Assembly: GCA_026770025.1 (NCBI GenBank)
Contig: JAMXDE010000076.1
Location: 83,451 to 147,450, forward strand
Source of the DNA: Craspedostauros australis
Taxonomy: Eukaryota > Bacillariophyta > Bacillariophyceae > Mastogloiales > Achnanthaceae
DNA: 64,000 nt
Reading direction: 5' to 3'
Shown: one piece after another, positions 57,790-64,000 of the stretch
Numbering within the stretch: position 1 is the first letter of the stretch
Layout: each line of letters starts with the position of its first letter
The notes under the pieces: model-generated
Database searches by the model: none
What the model saw: the letters and a program-made list of their open reading frames with translations, nothing else
What the model was told of the DNA's origin: nothing
Translations under genes and position numbers: made by a program

Positions 57790-60461
57790 TGCGCCACATC
57801 ACGATGAAGAAGGACACGTCTCGGAACTTGGCCAACGGCCCCGATGAGGTCTCCAGGTATCCCAGCAGACCAATCAGCCTTGGCTGTGGCGGTCGTGATG
57901 GTGGACCATCGCTTGTCCTTGTATTCTGTCTGCAGGATGTCTTCGAGGCTGATCTCGCCATTGGCTTGTACATTGTACTGCATGGTGTACCGCTGAATGG
58001 CGTTGGCCAGACAGTAGGCGTCTTGGATGGCCTGCTTAGTGTCCTGTCCAAGAAACTGTGGTATGGCGTGCGCTGGTGCCTCCATTGCGGTTGTAGTTGC
58101 GGTTGCAGTTGCGGTTATCGTTGGTGGCCACCATCGCCTTGGTCCATCGCACAAAGGGACTGTGGAAGTAGATCCCCAACTCGAAGAAGCGATCGGCATT
58201 GTCGATGAGTCGATCGATGATGGGCCTGGTGGTGTCCATGGGGATCTTGGCATCTTCGATCTGCTGTCACATCTGTTGCTGGACGTGCTCGGTCTCGGAT
58301 CATGCCTATCAAGGGACGCTCTCGTCATTCGTGCTGGCGGTGGGCTTGGAGAAGGGGGAAGGTGTTGCGGAAGATGATGAAGCAGCCTCTCATGGTATCA
58401 CGCTTGATGCCGCTACCATGGTTGATGTTGTCGTCGTTGCCGGTGAGGCAGTAGGCACAGTTGCCAAAGTATTGCTGCAGGATGGGATCTTGTTCCCATT
58501 GTGTTCGTTTGGTCGCCGTTACTTCTGCTGCTACTACTCCCGCTGCTACTGTCGCTGTCCTCTTTGGCGACATCCTGAATGGCGTGCCGGATGCGGATGC
58601 CAGAGTACACAGCCACCGAATTGCGTTTGTTGCCTGCTGAAGACCGCACATTGCCATCACCACTGCCATTACCATTGCCGGCACCAGCGCCGTTGATGTA
58701 CTGCTTGATGATGATGCCAATGCCACTCCAGCCCATCACAATATCATGCCAGTACGGCCCTTCCCTCGTTCCATCTTCAAATGCGAGATGGGTGGCATCT
58801 CACTCTGCCGTATTTGACATTCCACATCCAACACCTGCTTGCTGAGATGCACGGGCGTCACCTCCAGCTCCTCCATCAGCTTCTCCTGCAGCGCCTCCTA
58901 CAAGGCTCACCGCATGATGGAGGCTGGTCCGCCATGACCTCGCCATCCTCCTGGATCAGCGCTTTCGTCGTGGCGTCACTCCGCATCCATAATCATCTGT
59001 CTGAGATTGAAGTGCAGCAGCTGGACCTCCTCGTTGGATGAGATCGAGCTGGTGGTCTTGGATCGCACGGTTGTCAACGGTAGCGCGACATCGGTCACCG
59101 CACGCTGTATGCTGCACACTGCACGCTGCAGTGACAGGGACGGATAGATCTGCTTCAGCACTGCCATGTTGCCATGCCGCCATGCCGCTGTTGAGCTGCG
59201 CGCCCGCAGCTGCGACGACGTCCAATTCTGCTCTCGCATCGGAGCATGTCACATCAATGATGTGTGCCATGATGTGTGCAATGTTGTCCGCAGTGGTATT
59301 GATATTGTTGTAATCAATGTCGCCAGCCTGATCACTGTCGCCAGCCTGATCACTGTCGCCATTGACATCGTCGTCATCGCTGCCCTTGCTGTCGCCGTTT
59401 CTCTCGTACTAATGTGGTCCAACGACAAAGGCCAACGATTCTTGTTGCTAGAATGGTCTCAGTCGTTTCTGTCCTGCGATCTGAACCTTCAAACGTCAGC
59501 CGCACAAATGGCATGGCACATTCATTGGATTAGAACGAGTCGATGACATCCAATATGGCAGTCATCTCATTCTCTGCATTCAGCACCAACGGACAGCCAC
59601 AAGCGATGGGTTCCATGATGCTATGCCCTGGACTGCAAGCCAACTGCAAGCCGTCATGAGAGCTGCTGGTGGCAAGCACCACTGCATTTGCTCGGATAGA
59701 ATCGTGCGGATCGTCTCCAACATGAAGGATGAAAATCGCCATCATCGAGTGGATCCATTGCGGTCACTATCCATTTGTGAGTACCTGGAATGTAGTGGAC
59801 GTGTCGCTATCCTCCACATCCCGGTGCTGCCATCGGTATTGTCGGCACTGGTGTTCAGTCTTTCGGTCAACGCGTCACCCAGAGGTTGCGTCGATGCGCC
59901 AAAGGAGGAATCTGGATCAGCCCCGCATGTTGTCATGACAAGGACGATGGCCATGCCATCCTGCGTTGGCGACTCCAATGCCACGCCAGGCACATGTCCT
60001 GCCAACCATTCCTGCTGCTGTCGCGGCTTTCCATGTCTTCATCCACAACCCAGCAAGCTCCGTTGATCACGTCGGAATCCTTCCTTGAGTACTTCCGAAA
60101 CCTTCCTCAGAGGGTCTCAAGACATCATGCCTTGATCTTGGTTGGATCTCAGATTGCGAAGGATTGTTTCTGTTGACTCCAACAAAGCGATCCATGTGCC
60201 TGTGGAGGTTGATGTGTTGCGCAACGCTGCAATGGCAGCAAGCGTCCCGGTTGTGCCACCGCTGATGATCGCAAGATCCACATGTTGCTGGGAGAGGGGT
60301 GTTGGTTGTGCCATTGTCGTTGTTGTCGTTGTTGCGGTTGCCGTTGTTGCAGTTGCGGCTGTTGGCCTTGGTATTGGAGTGTTGGACAATGTCTCCGCAG
60401 ATGGGTGGCCGAACACCAGGAAGGAGAGAAGCGACAGCAGAAGTGGCAACAGAAGTGGCAA
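57790..60461 (-). pseudogene. FAD-dependent monooxygenase relic (module B copy)
   Basis: Same fragment order as the module A relic: hydrophobic leader and VDLAIISGGTTGTLAA at 60.46-60.12 kb, FEDGTREGPYWHDIVMG near 58.75 kb, QYFGNCAYCLTG near 58.45 kb, FLGQDTKQAIQDAYC near 58.05 kb, then a degraded C-terminus. Nearly identical to A over about 58.2-61.0 kb and shares A's breaks. Extra one-base differences disrupt the 59.5-60.0 kb piece further. Confidence 0.58.
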
Positions 60462-60495
60462 CAGAAGTGGCAGCAGAAGCGGTATCCGTTATCCA

Positions 60496-61333
60496 TTATG
60501 CCGCAGTTCTGAAGAAATGGAATACCATGATGGTAGAGTATGGTGCCATAGTCCGATTGTCTGATAGTCTATTATTGCATGCAGTCCTCAAAGGCATAAC
60601 CGCACATGACCAGTGGTGAGATGGCTGGACGCTCTCACTGTTGCTGTCGGTATTGGTCTTGGATTCTTCTCCTGGACGCACGAACTTTCCATCTCCGCTT
60701 TCCATGCACTCCAGACCACTGACCTTGAAGCTCGAGCTCGAAGGCGGCTGCCATGCCGGTCTTGTCTGTGGCGTCAATATCATGCGTTGGCTCGTCGCCA
60801 TTGGCAGTATTATGCCATCGCCATATCCGTCGATGGCAATGGTCTTGAGCTTGAGCTGCTGAGCGAAGCTGGCAAAGGGCTCCGTGCCCATCCGGATGAT
60901 GCAGATGGATCCGGCGGTTGCGATCGACGATGAGGACGTTTTCATCCATGCCTGGTTGGCTGAGAGAGGAGACGAAGATCTTCTGGCTGTCGTCACTTGC
61001 GACTTGCGGATCCAGCGAGAATCCACATACCTGGCCAGCTGGCGTACTTCCGGTTCTGCCGCTCCTGGTCTGACACCTGCTGCAGTCGTTCGTGCAGAAC
61101 CGTCGAGAAGGAGTGAGAGAAGCACGACTAGTCCACCACAGGGAACATCTGGCTGTCGTCTTGGTCCTGCCTCCAGCATTGGGACTGGTGCTACTGCTGC
61201 TGCTGCTGGTACTGCTACTGCTATCATGTTCGTCGTCCTTGTTCGTGTGGTCGTCGAAAAGACGGGAGGCCGAAGATCGAGAGAGAGCGTGGAAAAGCAG
61301 TGGTTTGGAAGAGGTCGTGTTCTGTTCCAATGA
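60496..61333 (-). pseudogene. Unidentified broken coding sequence (module B copy)
   Basis: Counterpart of 34405-35271 with additional small indels and a shorter Ser codon repeat. Function unknown. Confidence 0.33.
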
Positions 61334-61657
61334 TACTCTGTATCGTTCATGTCTCGTTGTGTTGTTGAGTGATTCATTCCGTTGCTCTCCGCAAGGGTGA
61401 ATCACATCTTGGCCGATGAAGCCGAGTTCGATAAATCTGAAGGTTCGCCATGTCAGAACGTGAGTTTGATGCGCTTGTTGTGTCTTGCAGTTCCAAAAAG
61501 TCAGTCCCGGGAGAACTCTCCAACAGAACGATGATGCTTTCTTGGTGTCAAACGTTCTCGCAAGTGCCTCCGAAGTGCCACTGTTCTTTTGGTTCAATCC
61601 AACACATCAACTGTTCCGACGAACGTGTCTGTGCCACACCACAGAAAAAGTGATTTC

Positions 61658-61660
61658 TTT
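61658..61660. other. Empty transposon insertion site
   Basis: TTT present once, flanked left by the sequence found at 35581-35596 and right by that found from 48480. This is the unoccupied counterpart of the 12.9-kb element site. Confidence 0.92.
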
Positions 61661-61829
61661 GGCGATTGATTCGTTCGAGGGCGAGGCCCGCCAAATTCAG
61701 TGGTTTGTTCTGGTTGTGGATCTTGTTGAGCTGGCAACTTGTTTGGAATTTGGCGGATGCCGACCAACAACCACAAATTACCACGAGTGAGGAAACCATT
61801 TCCTCGCACAACCCAGCACAACCAACGTG

Positions 61830-63480
61830 CGAGTAGCAATCGTGAACATCGATGCACCCGATGATGAGGCCATGGTCGATCTCGTGGAGGCACCTTCTCC
61901 ATCAAACACTTCGTCTCGTGCGCCCATTGCACTATGCTCACGACCTGCATGGGCCCATCCAACCAACGAGGGGACCGACACCTCAAAGACGATCAGCAGC
62001 AGCAGCACCAGCAGCCATCATGGAATCGCCCCATCACATGACACCTGACGTCCACTCTGGGAAAGGCATCACCTGCGGACTCCGCCGACGGTTTCGATGG
62101 AGGATGCAGGCTCGTTGGCAACACCTCCTGCTGCCAACACGCAAGCCTTCACACCAGCGGCTACGACAAGAACACCGCAGGAGTCATCAACCTCCGCCCA
62201 CGACCATCAACTTCAAACTACACAGGAACCACTCATCGATCGTGAGGATTAGGAGTAGATCCCGTCGAAATTACCGACGCATACCCTCCCCCACATGCCC
62301 ACCTCCGCTTTCAGAAGCAAAACCGTCGGCTTCGCAGCCACAAGCGATGATGATGCTGTGATGATCGTGACGAGGAGGATGAAGAGGAGGAGGATCCAAC
62401 CCATGCGACAAACTGCTGCTGCTTCGATCATTGAGCATGATGAAATCATGCCAATGATCTGCCCAGCGCAACTTTATCCAGCAAGTGCAATTGATGGTGA
62501 GTGCGATGGCAAATATTGTACAGGATGACCATGACGATAAGGACCACACAATCTGATGAGCATTGGCTCACGTGAATGATGTTGTCCGAATCGGATGATG
62601 AAAGTCAGCTTGTTCCAAAGTCCCGAAAACAACAGCAACCGCAACCGCAACCGCAACGGCAGCAACAACAACAGCCAACACCACGGTCGAAACCTGCAGA
62701 GACTGTGCCTCCCAACAACGCCAGATCCCTACATCCTCAACAGCCTGCTGCCGAACGTCAACATCTGGAAGTTGCCCTTCTCCACAAATGGTGAATCAGA
62801 TGCATCCACGGTCCAAAACAGCAACGACGCTCTCCACATACGAACCAGGAAGTCTCACATCCTTTTCGCGCAGCTACTGCACGGATGCCTCATCGTCACA
62901 TGCTGATCATGAGTCGGATCACAGCAACAGTCGCACGCAGCTACTGCAAATGTATACAAACAGGTGACGAACAATCCGAGCTCGTTATTGGAGAAGTCCA
63001 ATGACATCTCAAGCGCAAGCCTGAGTCAATGAGCCCGATGATGAGTGGTCCTTTCTATCATCGCCACTGGAGGAGCCAGCAAGCCAGCAGCCTCGACCAC
63101 GCGCCCCGCCGATCCAGTTTCATGGCCGAGTCAAAGGCTCTGCAGACTGAAGCAGGCCTACCTGTGATCCAAGAACCGCTGTGAGATTGTCCATTGATGT
63201 TGCAGGCGTCGGCAAGATTGCTATCTGCCAACACTTCTTCGACAATGTGCACGACGCTGCACTGATCTTGGGATACGCCAAGTTTGAACCGCCGATCGGG
63301 ACGTTCGCCGGCATGCCATGCATATGGGCCCATCTGCACTGCCTTCACCTCCATCCTTGCGTCAGGTCACGCAACGGAATCTATCCTGGATCCAACAGCA
63401 TTTGCTGCAGGCTGCTGAGATTCTCAGCATCATTCTTGCACAAACGCGTCACTCATCTTCGTGGAAACAATAACATAGAA
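61830..63480 (+). pseudogene. P-loop ATPase relic, module B copy
   Basis: Collinear with 48600-50318 but with more frameshifts. The Walker A motif near 63200-63225 reads VAGVGKIAICQHF. The Thr of GKT, which contacts Mg-nucleotide, is replaced by Ile, and the bases just before the motif have been lost. Non-functional. Confidence 0.5.
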
Positions 63481-63656
63481 TAATGGTAGAAACAGTTGTA
63501 GCACATACTAAAGGAAGAAGTCAGTATTTATTCAATCATTGCGCTATATTACTATTTACTATCGTTTTTCTGTTGCTTTCATGGCTTTTGTTGCTTGTGT
63601 CCTGATCTGCACTAGTTTGGCGGAGCGGCTGCGGCTGTTGCTTGTGGCCAGCAGTA

Positions 63657-64000
63657 TCAGTTGATGCTGTTGTCGGTGCTGTTGTCGGCGCTGTTGCGTC
63701 AGCGCTGTCGATGCTGTCGATGACGCTGCTGTTGTCGATGCTGTTGTCGGCGCTGTTGCCGTCAGCGCTGTCGATGCTGCGATGCTGTCGATGCTGTCGA
63801 TGACGCTGCTGTTGTCGATGCTGTTGTCGATGCTGTTTGTCGATGCTGTTGGTCGATGCTGTCTATTACGCTGCTGTTGTCGATGCTGTTTGTCCGGCGC
63901 TGTTGCCGTCAGCGCTGTCGAAATGCTGTCGGAGACGTCGATGACGCTGCTGTTCAGCGCTGGTCGTGCTCCGCCTGTATGCTCACTCGAGTTTTCTGGG
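63657..64000 (-). pseudogene. Ser-Ile-Asp repeat gene, module B copy, partial
   Basis: The 3' end of the gene equivalent to 50496-51455. The stop codon is conserved, but the repeat tract has several one-base indels, so the frame is not maintained. The N-terminal part lies beyond the window, or the homology ends near 63960, where the sequence stops resembling module A. Confidence 0.5.

Larger units (their letters stand above)
55480..64000. repeat. Duplicated module B (runs off the window)
   Basis: Same order as module A: 5' block, LRR-like gene, monooxygenase relic, unidentified fragments, ATPase relic, Ser-Ile-Asp gene. It carries no transposon at the A insertion point. One-base gaps relative to A become frequent after about 61.7 kb. 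Confidence 0.9.

Noticed and set aside
1-64000. tRNA, rRNA or snRNA genes
   Set aside because: I looked for B-box-like GGTTCRAnnCC with a matching acceptor stem and for conserved rRNA segments and found none I could support by reading. A covariance-model scan would decide.

Overview
The window is nuclear DNA of a eukaryote, most likely a diatom or close stramenopile relative. The pointers are short GT-AG introns (128 to 331 bp), a secreted leucine-rich-repeat protein with a Cys-rich tail of the kind common in diatoms, a plant-type K+ channel with ankyrin repeats, a severin, a eukaryotic 10-formyl-THF synthetase, and a small family of 210-240 residue proteins of a type I associate with diatoms. 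The species cannot be fixed from the sequence. Many coding starts follow A/C-rich leaders of CAA or ACACA repeats.

Layout, left half (1-24 kb). This is ordinary host sequence with spaced genes: a 5'-truncated LRR protein (to 1670), three paralogues of one small family (2427-3140, 6202-6843, 11833-12540), a secreted or plastid-routed 399-residue protein (9277-10476), an AKT/KAT-like K+ channel (15256-18177), and a divergent pair made of a three-exon formate-tetrahydrofolate ligase (18628-21100, minus) and a four-exon severin (21960-23859, plus).

Right half (24-64 kb). This is a repeat-rich, recently rearranged region. An LRR-like gene family is present three times (25105, 29855, 56112; the last has a one-base frameshift). 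Copies two and three each head a larger duplicated module: LRR-like gene, FAD-monooxygenase relic, unidentified fragments, P-loop ATPase relic and a gene with a Ser-Ile-Asp-rich tail. Module A is 29.2-35.6 kb plus 48.5-50.9 kb. Module B is 55.5-64 kb and runs off the edge.

Module A is split by a 12,877-bp DNA transposon (35600-48476) that module B lacks, so B gives the exact empty site. The element has 28-bp perfect terminal inverted repeats (39 bp with mismatches), a TTT (or CTTTG) target duplication, a two-exon PIF/Harbinger-type DDE transposase, a two-exon 1043-residue companion protein on the other strand, a 2.2-kb array of 40-bp repeats and a 3-kb array of ~247-bp satellite units showing a three-monomer higher-order pattern. 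This composite element is the most striking feature of the window.

Other genes in the right half are an acidic protein with a C-terminal membrane segment (26921-28449, one frameshift) and a secreted two-domain protein (52328-54119) whose frame is broken about three times. Reading-frame breaks in this half are often single-base indels, so real decay and consensus error both need to be considered.
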